Source: Bordetella parapertussis
GTDB taxonomy: Bacteria > Acidobacteriota > Terriglobia > Bryobacterales > Bryobacteraceae
Assembly (NCBI GenBank): GCA_943328975.2
Contig: CALQCC020000022.1
Coordinates: forward strand, 1-64,000
DNA length: 64,000 bases
Reading direction: 5' to 3'
Below are positions 33,691 through 42,363 of this stretch, in pieces. Position 1 is the stretch's first letter. Every line of letters starts with the position of its first letter. Made by a program: the position numbers and the translations under genes. Below the pieces are notes generated by a model. It did no database searches and was not told the DNA's origin. It worked only from the letters and a program-made list of their open reading frames with translations.

Positions 33691-35061
33691 CTACCCTTCC
33701 GGCTCCTCCGGCAAATCGTCAATCCGATTCTCAAAGCGCGTATAAGCCCCCAGGAACCGCAGCGGCACCTTGCCAATCGGACCGTTACGTTGCTTGGCGA
33801 TGATGACTTCCGCCAGCCCCTTCAAGTCCTCACGATCGCGCTTGTAGACTTCCTCGCGATAAATAAACATCACGATGTCCGCGTCCTGCTCGATCGATCC
33901 GGAATCTCGAAGATCGCTCAACTGCGGCGTATGGTCTCCCGGCCGGGTTTCCGCCGCGCGGCTTAACTGCGAGAGCACCAGGAACGGCACGTCCAGATCC
34001 TTGGCAAGCAGTTTCAATCCGCGCGAAATCGCGCTGACTTCCTGGTTGCGATTCTCGCTGCGCCCACGGCTGCTCATCAGTTGCAAGTAGTCGATCACCA
34101 CCAGCGACAACCCGTGCTGGGCCTTCATGCGCCGCAGCTTCGCATGCACGTCCATCAGGTTCACACCCGGAGTGTCGTCCAGGAACAACGGACTCTCCGT
34201 GATGTTCGCCAGCGTCACCTGCAACTTGCGCCGTTCGTCTTGGTTGAGGAACCCTGCGCGAAACTTATGTTGATCCACCCGAGCCCCCGCGCACAACAAG
34301 CGAGTCAACAAACTGGAGGACGACATTTCGAGCGAGAACACAGCCACGGGCTTGCGCATCTGTGGATGCGTAGCCACGTGCTGCGCAATATTCATCGCCA
34401 GCGCCGTCTTGCCCATCGCCGGCCGAGCCGCCAGGATGATGAGTTCCCCGCCGTTCAACCCGCCCGTCATTTCGTCAAACTTGGTGAAGCCCGTGCTGAG
34501 TCCGCGCAGTCGCTGGCTGGGATCGAGGAACGCTCCAATGCCGCCCGGAAACGAGGCCAGCACCGCGTCCGCCGTAATAAGTTGGTCGTTGGCCCGGCTC
34601 TCGCCCAATTTCTGCAGCGATTCTTCCGCCGAAGCCAGAATCTGATCCGGACCCTCTTCGCCAATCAAACACCGGTCAATAACCTTCTGCGCATTGAAGA
34701 TCATCTTGCGCAGCGTCGACTTATCCTTGACGATGCGAATGTAAGAATCGACGTTCGAGATCTCCGGCAACCCGTCGTCCAGCGACACCAGGTAAGCCAG
34801 CCCGTCCACCGACTCCAGCTGCCCCTGCTTAATTAATTCGTCGGCGAGCGTTACTCGGTCGATGCGCTCGCCTTTTTCGTACAGGTCCTTCATGCGACCG
34901 AAGATGCGGCGGTGCTTTTCCAGGCTGAAGTCGTCGACGTCCAGGGCTCCGGCGACCTGGAGGTAATAGGTGTCGTTCAGAAGGATCGTGCCCAGCACGA
35001 AACGCTCCGTGTCCAGGCTGGCCGGGAGGCCTTTTTCGAAAGTGAGATCGAGCGCAGCCAT
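33691..35061 (-). CDS. dnaB: Replicative DNA helicase
   Basis: The 456-residue protein has the DnaB N-terminal helical domain (about 1-110) and the RecA-like motor domain with Walker A (ARPAMGKTALA) and Walker B (LVVIDYLQLM). Also present are LSQLSRAAETRPGDH and LRDSGSIEQDADIVMFIYR. It is the hexameric helicase that unwinds DNA at the replication fork. No intein is present. It is transcribed divergently from gmhA. Confidence 0.97.
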   Translation of the reverse strand: MAALDLTFEKGLPASLDTERFVLGTILLNDTYYLQVAGALDVDDFSLEKHRRIFGRMKDLYEKGERIDRVTLADELIKQGQLESVDGLAYLVSLDDGLPEISNVDSYIRIVKDKSTLRKMIFNAQKVIDRCLIGEEGPDQILASAEESLQKLGESRANDQLITADAVLASFPGGIGAFLDPSQRLRGLSTGFTKFDEMTGGLNGGELIILAARPAMGKTALAMNIAQHVATHPQMRKPVAVFSLEMSSSSLLTRLLCAGARVDQHKFRAGFLNQDERRKLQVTLANITESPLFLDDTPGVNLMDVHAKLRRMKAQHGLSLVVIDYLQLMSSRGRSENRNQEVSAISRGLKLLAKDLDVPFLVLSQLSRAAETRPGDHTPQLSDLRDSGSIEQDADIVMFIYREEVYKRDREDLKGLAEVIIAKQRNGPIGKVPLRFLGAYTRFENRIDDLPEEPEG

Positions 35062-35211
35062 CGAGTCTTTGCAACCTTACCAGTAATCGCGTTGGAAATC
35101 TCTGTGGATTTCTGGAGCTGGGGCCAAGTCCTTGAAACGACTCTGAAAGAACCTTCCGATTCAGCAGATTTCCACACGACATTTTACCAAGGAATGTTTT
35201 GGGCGGTTACA

Positions 35212-35781
35212 ATGAGACAAGTCAACATGGCATTCGTAGAAACCTACCGGCAACAAGTCCTTGAGGCAATCGACGCGATCAATCTGGCTCAGGTGGAAGA
35301 GGCAATTGAGTGGTTCCGCGAGGCGCGCGCCCAAGGGCGCATGATCTTCGTCGCGGGCAACGGCGGCAGCGCGGCCACGGCATCCCATTTGGTCTGCGAT
35401 TTGGTCAAAGACGTCAGCTTCGGCAAGGATCTGCGCTTCCGTGCGATGGCGCTGCAGGATGCGATTCCTACCGCCACGGCCTACTCGAACGACGTCGATT
35501 TCACGGAGGGTATCTCCGAAACACTACGCAACTTCGCCCAGCCTGGCGACCTCTATATGGCGCTCAGCGGCTCGGGCAATTCGATGAACCTGGTCAAGGG
35601 CATCGAGTTCGCGAATTCGCTCGGCTGCCGCACGCTGGCGCTCACCGGTCGCGATGGTGGCAAGCTTGGCGCCGCGGCGCAACTCAACATCCAGATCGCG
35701 ATTCCGCACATGGGCCGCATCCAGGACGCGCACCACATTGTTTGCCACATGATCTCCTACGCCTTCTCGGAGATGCCGTAG
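35212..35781 (+). CDS. gmhA: SIS-domain phosphoheptose isomerase-like protein
   Basis: The protein is 189 residues from ATG 35212; ATGs at 35194 and 35227 are equally possible and no ribosome-binding site decides. The SIS fold is marked by FVAGNGGSAATASHLVCDL and LSGSGNSMNLVKGIEFA, with IPHMGRIQDAHHIVCHMI at the end matching GmhA. GmhA converts sedoheptulose 7-phosphate to heptose 7-phosphate for LPS core synthesis. Other SIS isomerases are possible, but length and motifs favour GmhA. Confidence 0.82.
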   Translation: MRQVNMAFVETYRQQVLEAIDAINLAQVEEAIEWFREARAQGRMIFVAGNGGSAATASHLVCDLVKDVSFGKDLRFRAMALQDAIPTATAYSNDVDFTEGISETLRNFAQPGDLYMALSGSGNSMNLVKGIEFANSLGCRTLALTGRDGGKLGAAAQLNIQIAIPHMGRIQDAHHIVCHMISYAFSEMP

Positions 35782-35782
35782 G

Positions 35783-37642
35783 ATGAAGGCCGCCCCGCTC
35801 GCAGTCATGGCCGGGATCTTGCTCACGGGATGCGGCACGGAGAAAACATTGCCTGACAGTAGCGCGCACGATATTCATTCTTACGGCAACCCCGAAAAGG
35901 TTCGCGTCCGCTCGGTCGCACTGGACCTCACGGTTTCGTTTGAGAACCGGACGCTCGCAGGAACAGCCATCCTGGGAATCGATGCAGCGTCGGGCAAAGA
36001 TCCGCTGCTGCTCGATACGCGGGACTTGGTCATTGAAAAGATCGACGCCTCGGTCAACGGAGCGGGCTACACGGACGCGAAGTGGTCGGTCGGGGAACGC
36101 GATAAGATTCTGGGCTCGCCGCTGACGGTGCAGATTCCGGGCGGGGCCTCGTTCGTTCGCATCCGCTATCAATCGAAACCGGAAGCCAGTGGACTGCAAT
36201 GGCTCACGCCGGAACAGACCGCAGGCAAGAAGCAGCCCTTCCTATTCAGTCAGAACCAGTCGATCCATGCGCGGAGTTGGATCCCCATTCAAGATTCACC
36301 CGGCGTGCGCGTGACGTACACCGCTCGCATTCACACGCCCAAAGATTTGGTCGCACTGATGAGCGCGGAACACAAGGGTGCGGAAGGCGGCGTCTTCGAC
36401 TTCGCGATGACCACGCCGATCCCGGCGTACCTTATTGCGCTGGCTGTGGGCGATCTTCAATTCCAGTCGGCAGGTCCGCGGACCGGCGTTTACGCGGAGC
36501 CTTCGGTGCTCGCCAAAGCCGCGGCCGAATTCTCCGACATGGAGAAGATGGTCACGGCAGTGGAGCAGCTCTACGGCCCGTATCGCTGGGGCCGTTATGA
36601 CCTTCTGATCCTCCCGCCCAGCTTCCCCTACGGAGGCATGGAAAACCCGCGCCTCACGTTCGCCACGCCCACGGTGATCGCAGGCGACAAGAGCCTGGTC
36701 GGGCTGGTCTCGCACGAATTGGCGCACTCCTGGTCCGGCAACCTGGTGACGAATGCCACGTGGAGCGACTTCTGGCTGAACGAAGGCTTCACGACGTACA
36801 TCGAGAATCGGATTCAGGAAGCCGTCTACGGCCGCGACCTCGCGGTGATGGAACAGGCTCTGGACCAACGCAAGCTAGCCAAAGAAATGGCCGACATGCC
36901 TGGCCTCGAGCAGATTCTGCATGCGGACCTGACGGGAAAAGATCCGGATGAAAACACCACCGGCATCCCCTACGTCAAGGGATCGCTGTTCGTGCGGTTG
37001 CTGGAGCACACCTTCGGCCGCCCGGCGATGGACGCCTACTTGCGCAGTTACTTCGACCACTTCGCGTTCCAGAGCATCACGACGACCAGGATGGTCGAGT
37101 ATCTCAAACGCGAGTTGCTGGACAAGCAGCCCGAGTTGGCCGCGAAGATCCCGTTGCAAGAGTGGATCTATGAGCCGGGCCTGCCTGCGTCCGCTCCGCA
37201 CACGGTGAGTGAGGCACTAGAGGCGGTTGGCAAAGACGCGACGACGTTTGCCAGCGGATCGAAACCCGCCTCCGCAATCCCCGCTGGAAAATGGAACACG
37301 CAGGAATGGCTCGAATTCCTGGAAGCGCTGCCGCCGCTGAAATCCGCGCAGCTTGCGCAACTGGATGCGGCCTTCCACCTTACGCAAACCGGCAATAGCG
37401 AGATCCTGGACCAGTGGCTCCAACTGGCCATCAAGGCCGACTACGCTCCGGCCTATCCGCGCGTCGAGTCTTTCCTTCTGGAAGTCGGCCGCCAGAAATT
37501 CATCAAGCCGCTTTACACGGAGCTCATGAAGACTCCCGCCGGGCAAGAGAGAGCCAAGACCATTTACGCCAAAGCCCGAGCGCAGTACCACCCCATCGCA
37601 CAAACGGCGGTGGACAAGATTGTCGTGCCAAAGACTCCGTAG
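35783..37642 (+). CDS. M1 family aminopeptidase lipoprotein (LTA4-hydrolase type)
   Basis: The 619-residue protein starts 1 bp after the gmhA stop and has a lipobox (ILLTGC), so it is membrane-anchored. YGGMENPRLTF is the M1 exopeptidase motif. The zinc site HELAHSW (about residue 311) plus the NEGFTTY glutamate 18 residues later is intact. The GGMEN variant and the C-terminal helical region (about 460-619) fit the leukotriene-A4-hydrolase/aminopeptidase B branch. It should remove N-terminal residues from peptides outside the cytoplasm. Confidence 0.92.
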   Translation: MKAAPLAVMAGILLTGCGTEKTLPDSSAHDIHSYGNPEKVRVRSVALDLTVSFENRTLAGTAILGIDAASGKDPLLLDTRDLVIEKIDASVNGAGYTDAKWSVGERDKILGSPLTVQIPGGASFVRIRYQSKPEASGLQWLTPEQTAGKKQPFLFSQNQSIHARSWIPIQDSPGVRVTYTARIHTPKDLVALMSAEHKGAEGGVFDFAMTTPIPAYLIALAVGDLQFQSAGPRTGVYAEPSVLAKAAAEFSDMEKMVTAVEQLYGPYRWGRYDLLILPPSFPYGGMENPRLTFATPTVIAGDKSLVGLVSHELAHSWSGNLVTNATWSDFWLNEGFTTYIENRIQEAVYGRDLAVMEQALDQRKLAKEMADMPGLEQILHADLTGKDPDENTTGIPYVKGSLFVRLLEHTFGRPAMDAYLRSYFDHFAFQSITTTRMVEYLKRELLDKQPELAAKIPLQEWIYEPGLPASAPHTVSEALEAVGKDATTFASGSKPASAIPAGKWNTQEWLEFLEALPPLKSAQLAQLDAAFHLTQTGNSEILDQWLQLAIKADYAPAYPRVESFLLEVGRQKFIKPLYTELMKTPAGQERAKTIYAKARAQYHPIAQTAVDKIVVPKTP

Positions 37643-37667
37643 AGTTACGATTAAAGAACATCCACCT

Positions 37668-38678
37668 ATGAAATACTTAGTCACCGGAGGGGCGGGATTC
37701 ATCGGATCCGCCTTCGTACGTCAGACCATCGCCACGCAGCCCGATACCCAGGTGGTAAACCTGGACAAACTCACTTACGCGGGCAATCTGGAGAACCTCA
37801 CCAGCATCGCCGCCGATCCGCGCTACCGCTTTGTGCATGGGGACATCTGCGACCGCGATCTTGTTCGGGAACTGATGCGCGCGGAACGTCCGGACGTGGT
37901 GGTGCACTTCGCCGCTGAATCGCACGTGGACCGCAGCATTCATTCGCCGGGTCCGGTGATCGATACGAATTTCGTGGGAACCTTTTCGATGCTGGACGCG
38001 GCGCGCGAGTTTTCCATTCCGCGCTTTCATCACGTTTCGACGGATGAAGTTTACGGCAGCATTGACGCTCCGCATGAGGCCGATGAAGACTACAAGTTGA
38101 ATACGGCCAGCCCCTATTCGGCGTCTAAGGCGGGCTCTGACCTGTTGGCATTGTCCTACTTCACCACCTACAAGATGGCGGTGACTGTTTCGCGGGCGTC
38201 CAACAATTACGGGCCGTTTCACTTCCCAGAAAAGTTGATTCCGTTGATGATTTCCAACGCCATGGAAGACAAGCCGTTGCCGATTTATGGCGACGGGATG
38301 CAGATCCGTGACTGGTTGTTTGTGGACGATCATTGCCGTGGCATCCAGGCTGTTATTGATAAGGGGCGCGCGGGTGAAATCTACAACATCGGCGGCAATT
38401 GCTCGTTACCGAACGTGGAAGTGGTGCGGCGGATTCTGAAGATTCTGGGCAAGCCGGATTCTCTGATGAAGACCGTTACGGACCGCCCTGGGCATGACCG
38501 GCGTTATGCGTTGACCAGTGCGAAATTGGAGCGCGAAGCCGGATGGGCACCACTGATGACTTTTGATCAGGGGCTGCAGGAGACGGTGGACTGGTACCGG
38601 CAGAATACTGAGTGGGTGGCTCGCGTACGTAGCGGCGAATACCGGTCGTTCTACGAAACCAACTACGCCAATCGTTAA
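37668..38678 (+). CDS. rfbB: dTDP-glucose 4,6-dehydratase
   Basis: ATG 37668 opens directly into the NAD-binding motif (MKYLVTGGAGFIGS); the frame upstream belongs to the preceding gene's tail. The 336-residue extended SDR has HFAAESHVDRSI, STDEVYGS with the catalytic Asp-Glu, and the active-site YSASK. It makes dTDP-4-keto-6-deoxyglucose, the precursor of rhamnose and other deoxysugars. The other rml genes are not in the window. It follows the aminopeptidase gene by 25 bp. Confidence 0.95.
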   Translation: MKYLVTGGAGFIGSAFVRQTIATQPDTQVVNLDKLTYAGNLENLTSIAADPRYRFVHGDICDRDLVRELMRAERPDVVVHFAAESHVDRSIHSPGPVIDTNFVGTFSMLDAAREFSIPRFHHVSTDEVYGSIDAPHEADEDYKLNTASPYSASKAGSDLLALSYFTTYKMAVTVSRASNNYGPFHFPEKLIPLMISNAMEDKPLPIYGDGMQIRDWLFVDDHCRGIQAVIDKGRAGEIYNIGGNCSLPNVEVVRRILKILGKPDSLMKTVTDRPGHDRRYALTSAKLEREAGWAPLMTFDQGLQETVDWYRQNTEWVARVRSGEYRSFYETNYANR

Positions 38679-38747
38679 CCCGCTTTTCTGCCACACATAG
38701 CGCTGCAGCGGGGCTAGTAAGGCGGCCTCGCGCGTTACTCTCGGGCT

Positions 38748-39455
38748 ATGGCAGGCTCTCCAGACTCCGGATATCTCGACCTCGCCGAAGTTTTTCGTCG
38801 TGTGCAAAGCGAAATGCTGGCACAGCTTTCCGTGGGCGGGTTGTTTGAGCATCCATCGACGCACGGAGACGCGACGGAGCAGCAATGGCTGGCGTTGTTT
38901 GCCAACTATCTTCCCAAAGCATACAAGGCAGCGCCGGCGTTTATCATCAATGCCGACGGTCGTCGCTCGCAACAAATTGATATTGCAATTTACGACAACG
39001 TGCTCTCGTCGCCGCTATTCCCGCATCCGGCGGGAGTTCACATTCCGGTCGAAAGCGTATACGCGGTGTTTGAAGTGAAGGCCAGTATTACGGGTCAACA
39101 ACTGCGCTACGCCGGAGAAAAAGCGGCCTCTGTGCGGAGCCTCTATCCACGACGCAGCAACAAGATCCTGGCCGGCATTCTCGCGACTTCGTCGTGCTGG
39201 AAGGTGAGTACTTTCGGAGGGCATTTGCAGGAGGTGTTGAAGGACATTCCGGTCTCGCACCGTGTTGATTTCGGTTGCGCGTTGGATCGCGGGTCTTTTG
39301 AATTCGATCGCAAACTGAACGTCAGTCAACACGAGGAAGCCTTGATCTTCTTCGTGCTCCGCCTGATCGAGCGCCTGCACGCTCTGGGCCCTGCACCGCC
39401 AGCCGACCTTATGAGCTACGTCCGGAACCTGCGCTCCTTTCAGGAACGAAAATAG
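38748..39455 (+). CDS. DUF6602-like protein, PD-(D/E)xK nuclease-fold candidate
   Basis: The 235-residue cytoplasmic protein shows RRSQQIDIAIYDN followed 40 residues later by VYAVFEVKASI. A lone Asp after a strand and then an ExK on the next strand is the arrangement of PD-(D/E)xK-type nuclease folds and resembles DUF6602 proteins. The upstream EQQWLALFANYLPKAY helix could provide the early Glu. It stands alone between rfbB and the ars operon. Nuclease activity is inferred from motif spacing only. Confidence 0.6.
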   Translation: MAGSPDSGYLDLAEVFRRVQSEMLAQLSVGGLFEHPSTHGDATEQQWLALFANYLPKAYKAAPAFIINADGRRSQQIDIAIYDNVLSSPLFPHPAGVHIPVESVYAVFEVKASITGQQLRYAGEKAASVRSLYPRRSNKILAGILATSSCWKVSTFGGHLQEVLKDIPVSHRVDFGCALDRGSFEFDRKLNVSQHEEALIFFVLRLIERLHALGPAPPADLMSYVRNLRSFQERK

Positions 39456-39459
39456 ACGC

Positions 39460-39489
39460 TTGACACTATTCCGTATTTCCGCAATAGTG
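39460..39489 (+). promoter_or_regulatory. ars operon promoter with palindromic ArsR operator
   Basis: TTGACA (39460-39465) and AATAGT (39483-39488) are spaced by 17 bp. An inverted repeat CACTATT...AATAGTG (39464-39489; 7 perfect bp per arm plus partial inner symmetry) overlaps this promoter from the end of the -35 box to just past the -10 box. ArsR bound here would block RNA polymerase. The arsR ATG is at 39495, so the mRNA leader is very short or absent. Confidence 0.7.
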
Positions 39490-39494
39490 GAAGT

Positions 39495-39848
39495 ATGGAA
39501 AAAGCGAAGACCAAACAAGTCGCCGAACAGGTTGCCCGTTACGCCGACATGTTCTCCGCGATGGGCACCGAACCGCGCTTGCGGATCATGCAGCTCTTGC
39601 TTTCAGCGCATCCTGAAGGTCTGGTGGTGGGCGACATTCAAGCCGAGCTCGACATTCCCAACTCCACGCTTTCCCACCATCTCGACAAACTGAAGAACGA
39701 AGACTTGGTGAAGGTGCAGCGTGAGAAGACGTTCCTGCGCTACACGGCCAACACCGCTGTCTTGCAGGATCTGCTCGGGTTTCTCTATGCGGAATGTTGC
39801 ACGCGCAACAAGGCCATTCCGCCGGCCAAGATCGCGGCTTGTTGCTAA
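39495..39848 (+). CDS. arsR: ArsR-family metalloregulator
   Basis: The 117-residue winged-helix repressor has GTEPRLRIMQLLLSAHPEG and the recognition helix PNSTLSHHLDKLKNE followed by the wing. The helix-3 CxCxx motif of classical ArsR is absent. Instead cysteines cluster at the C-terminus (ECCTRNK and AACC), the arrangement seen in some ArsR types that bind arsenite at the C-terminal end. It is the first gene of the ars operon and should repress it until As(III) binds. Confidence 0.9.
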   Translation: MEKAKTKQVAEQVARYADMFSAMGTEPRLRIMQLLLSAHPEGLVVGDIQAELDIPNSTLSHHLDKLKNEDLVKVQREKTFLRYTANTAVLQDLLGFLYAECCTRNKAIPPAKIAACC

Positions 39849-39858
39849 GGAGATCACG

Positions 39859-40719
39859 ATGAACACCAACATCAAAGAAGTTGTGCAGGAACGCTACGGT
39901 CAAGCCGCGCTGCGAGCGACGGAAGGCAGCAAGGCGGATTGTTGCGGAGGGGGCTCATGCTGCGGTCCGGAAAACTGGGATCCTATCACCTCCAATCTTT
40001 ACGACGAGCAGCAGAAGGCGGGCGTGCCGGTAGAGGCGATGCTCGCGTCGCTGGGCTGCGGCAATCCGACGGCGCTGGCGGATCTGAAGGCGGGTGAAAC
40101 GGTGCTGGACCTGGGCTCCGGCGGCGGCATCGATGTGTTGCTTTCGGCCAAGCGGGTGGGGCTGACGGGCAAGGCCTACGGGCTCGACATGACGGATGAA
40201 ATGCTGGCTCTGGCTCGCGAGAATCAGCGCAAAGCGGGAGTCACCAACGTCGAATTTCTCAAGGGCGAGATCGAGAGCATCCCGCTGCCCGACAACTCGG
40301 TGGACGTCATCATCTCCAACTGCGTGATCAATCTTTCGGCGGACAAGGACAAGGTGTTGAAAGAGGCGTTCCGCGTGTTGAAACCGGGCGGGCGCTTTGC
40401 TGTATCGGACGTGGTGGTGCGCGGCAACGTTCCGGACGAAGTGCGTCGCAGCATGGAACTGTGGGTGGGCTGCATCGCGGGCGCGTTGAAGGATTCCGAC
40501 TACATCGCCAAGCTGGCGCGCGCGGGTTTCGACAACATCGACGTCGAGCCAACGAGGGTCTACAGCGCGGAAGATGCTCGGCAGTTTCTGGTGGGCCAAG
40601 GTATGGATGCGGAGACGATTGTTCCTCAGGTGGAAGGCAAGTTCATGAGCGCTTTCGTGCGCGCTGTGAAGCCCGTTGAGGCTAAGAAAGGCTGCTGTGG
40701 TCCGACGTGCTGCCAGTGA
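39859..40719 (+). CDS. arsM: Arsenite S-adenosylmethionine methyltransferase
   Basis: ATG 39859 follows AAGGAG. The 286-residue protein has the SAM motif [12 protein letters not shown] and the three As(III)-ligating cysteines of ArsM at Cys67 (LGCGNP), Cys155 (SNCVINL) and Cys205 (VGCIAGA). Extra cysteine clusters occur at the N-terminus (CCGGGSCCG) and the C-terminus (CCGPTCC). It converts arsenite to methylated, partly volatile species. The gene overlaps the aquaporin start. Confidence 0.95.
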   Translation: MNTNIKEVVQERYGQAALRATEGSKADCCGGGSCCGPENWDPITSNLYDEQQKAGVPVEAMLASLGCGNPTALADLKAGETVLDLGSGGGIDVLLSAKRVGLTGKAYGLDMTDEMLALARENQRKAGVTNVEFLKGEIESIPLPDNSVDVIISNCVINLSADKDKVLKEAFRVLKPGGRFAVSDVVVRGNVPDEVRRSMELWVGCIAGALKDSDYIAKLARAGFDNIDVEPTRVYSAEDARQFLVGQGMDAETIVPQVEGKFMSAFVRAVKPVEAKKGCCGPTCCQ

Positions 40720-41356
40720 GGCGCTAGGGACCGCCTTCCTACTGGCGACGGTGGTCGGGTCGGGAATCATGGGGGAGCAGTTGGCGGGCGGCAACGTCGC
40801 CATCGCTCTACTGGCAAACACCCTCGCGACGGGAGCGGCGCTGGTCTCGCTGATCCTGACGTTCGGTCCGATCTCGGGGGCGCATTTGAATCCTGCCGTC
40901 ACTCTAGCCGCGGCAATGGAACGCGAGTTTCCGTGGCGGGAGGTGCCCGGGTACGTGATCGCGCAAGTGACCGGAGCGTTCGGCGGAGTCGCGGCCGCGC
41001 ACGTCATGTTCGGGAAGCCTCTCTTCTTCGCATCGCAGCATGTGCGCGCGGGTTCCGCTCAACTGTGGAGTGAATTCGTCGCGACGTTCGGATTGCTGTC
41101 GGTGATCTGGGGATGTTCGCGCACTCGGCCCACGATGGTGCCGTTCGCCGTCGGTGCGTACATTACCGCGGCGTATTGGTTTACGTCGTCGACCTCTTTC
41201 GCCAACCCAGCGGTGACGCTGGCTCGGAGCGCGAGCGATACCTTCGCGGGGATCCGTCCCACGGATGTGCCTGGATTTGTCGTGGCCCAACTCACGGGCG
41301 CGACTACGGCAACGTTACTCTTCCGATGGCTCGCGCCGTCGAGTCAAACTAAATAG
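40697..41356 (+). CDS. MIP/aquaporin-family channel of the ars operon
   Basis: I prefer GTG 40697, which has AAGAAAGG just upstream; a TTG at 40676 is an alternative. The 219-residue, six-helix protein has both pore motifs, HLNPAVTL and FANPAVTLARS. The second NPA is followed by Val rather than the usual Arg, which removes the arginine of the selectivity filter. Its place between arsM and arsC mirrors rhizobial AqpS, which lets arsenite leave down its gradient. No arsB or acr3 pump is nearby. Confidence 0.85.
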   Translation: MVRRAASEALGTAFLLATVVGSGIMGEQLAGGNVAIALLANTLATGAALVSLILTFGPISGAHLNPAVTLAAAMEREFPWREVPGYVIAQVTGAFGGVAAAHVMFGKPLFFASQHVRAGSAQLWSEFVATFGLLSVIWGCSRTRPTMVPFAVGAYITAAYWFTSSTSFANPAVTLARSASDTFAGIRPTDVPGFVVAQLTGATTATLLFRWLAPSSQTK

Positions 41357-41365
41357 GAACGATTC

Positions 41366-41776
41366 ATGTCACTGAAGAGAGTTCTCATCCTCTGTACCGG
41401 AAATTCGGCCCGCAGTCAGATGGCGGAAGGGCTGCTGCGTCATGACGCGGGCGATCGGTTTGAAGTGTTCAGCGCGGGCACGAAGCCGGGTCATGTGCGG
41501 CCGGAAGCGATCGCGGTGATGCGCGAGTTGGGGATCAACCTGACGGGGCATCGATCCAAACACGTGGATGAATTTGCGGGGCAGAGTTTTGACTACGTCT
41601 TGACGGTCTGCGATAACGCGAAGGAGAGTTGTCCTGTGTTTCCGGCTTCGACCCGGACCATTCATCACAGCTTCGACGACCCTGCTGCGTTGCAGGGGTC
41701 GGAAGAAGAGCGTCTCGCGTTGTTCCGGCGAGTTCGGGATGAGATCCGAACTTACTTGCGGACGTTTCCGGCCTAG
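41366..41776 (+). CDS. arsC: Arsenate reductase, low-molecular-weight phosphatase type
   Basis: The 136-residue protein has the P-loop CTGNSARS and cysteines at positions 10, 82 and 89 (VCDNAKESC), the redox triad of thioredoxin-coupled ArsC enzymes such as that of plasmid pI258. It reduces arsenate to arsenite, the substrate of ArsM and the channel. It is the last gene of the operon and overlaps the convergent channel gene by 4 bp. Confidence 0.95.
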   Translation: MSLKRVLILCTGNSARSQMAEGLLRHDAGDRFEVFSAGTKPGHVRPEAIAVMRELGINLTGHRSKHVDEFAGQSFDYVLTVCDNAKESCPVFPASTRTIHHSFDDPAALQGSEEERLALFRRVRDEIRTYLRTFPA

Positions 41777-42357
41777 TCCGCGTGGCCAGTGAGCGCTCGC
41801 TCAATGCGCCGATCGGGGACGATCCACAGCAGGGCAACGACGGTATAGAAAGTGTTCGAGATCCCTGGATAGACGAAGGCCAGTGGAGTTGCCGCCAGGC
41901 AGAACAGGGGAGAGAGCTTTCCCTTCCAATCGCGGCCCAGGGCGATGGCGAGTTGCGAGGCGCGCCCGTGGCTGGCAACGATCAAGCTTTGCAGAATATA
42001 GTAGGCGATCGCGGCCATCAATAGGACCGCTCCGTACGCGGCCGTGGGTATGGGGGCGGCATGATTCTCGCCCATCCACGCGGTTGCGAAAGGGAGCAGC
42101 GACAACCAGAACAACAAGTGGAGATTCGCCCATAGAATCCCCGCGCTCACCTGCTTTACGGCGTGCAGTAGGTGATGGTGATTGTTCCAGTAGATGCCGA
42201 CGTAGGTGAAACTCAGTACATAGCTGAGGAAGACCGGAAGCAGCGGTAACAGATCCGCGAGTTCAGCACCATGGGGAGCTTTCAACTCCAGCACCATGAT
42301 GGTGATGATCATGGCTAGGACGCCATCGCTGAAAGCTTCCAGGCGATTCTTGCCCAT
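41773..42357 (-). CDS. TMEM175-family potassium channel (DUF1211)
   Basis: The 194-residue membrane protein begins with RLEAFSDGVLAMIITIMVLE, the FSDG helix-1 signature of bacterial TMEM175 channels. It has about six hydrophobic helices in total (including YVLSFTYVGIYWNNHHHLLH). These proteins form tetrameric K+ leak channels in the inner membrane. The gene lies 6 bp upstream of the start of nothing on its own strand and is preceded by the leucyl aminopeptidase gene, 6 bp away, so co-transcription is likely. Confidence 0.88.
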   Translation of the reverse strand: MGKNRLEAFSDGVLAMIITIMVLELKAPHGAELADLLPLLPVFLSYVLSFTYVGIYWNNHHHLLHAVKQVSAGILWANLHLLFWLSLLPFATAWMGENHAAPIPTAAYGAVLLMAAIAYYILQSLIVASHGRASQLAIALGRDWKGKLSPLFCLAATPLAFVYPGISNTFYTVVALLWIVPDRRIERALTGHAD

Positions 42358-42363
42358 GCGGGA

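Noticed and set aside
39955-41007. 350-codon minus-strand frame
   Set aside because: It is the mirror of arsM and the aquaporin gene; composition is that of a shadow frame.
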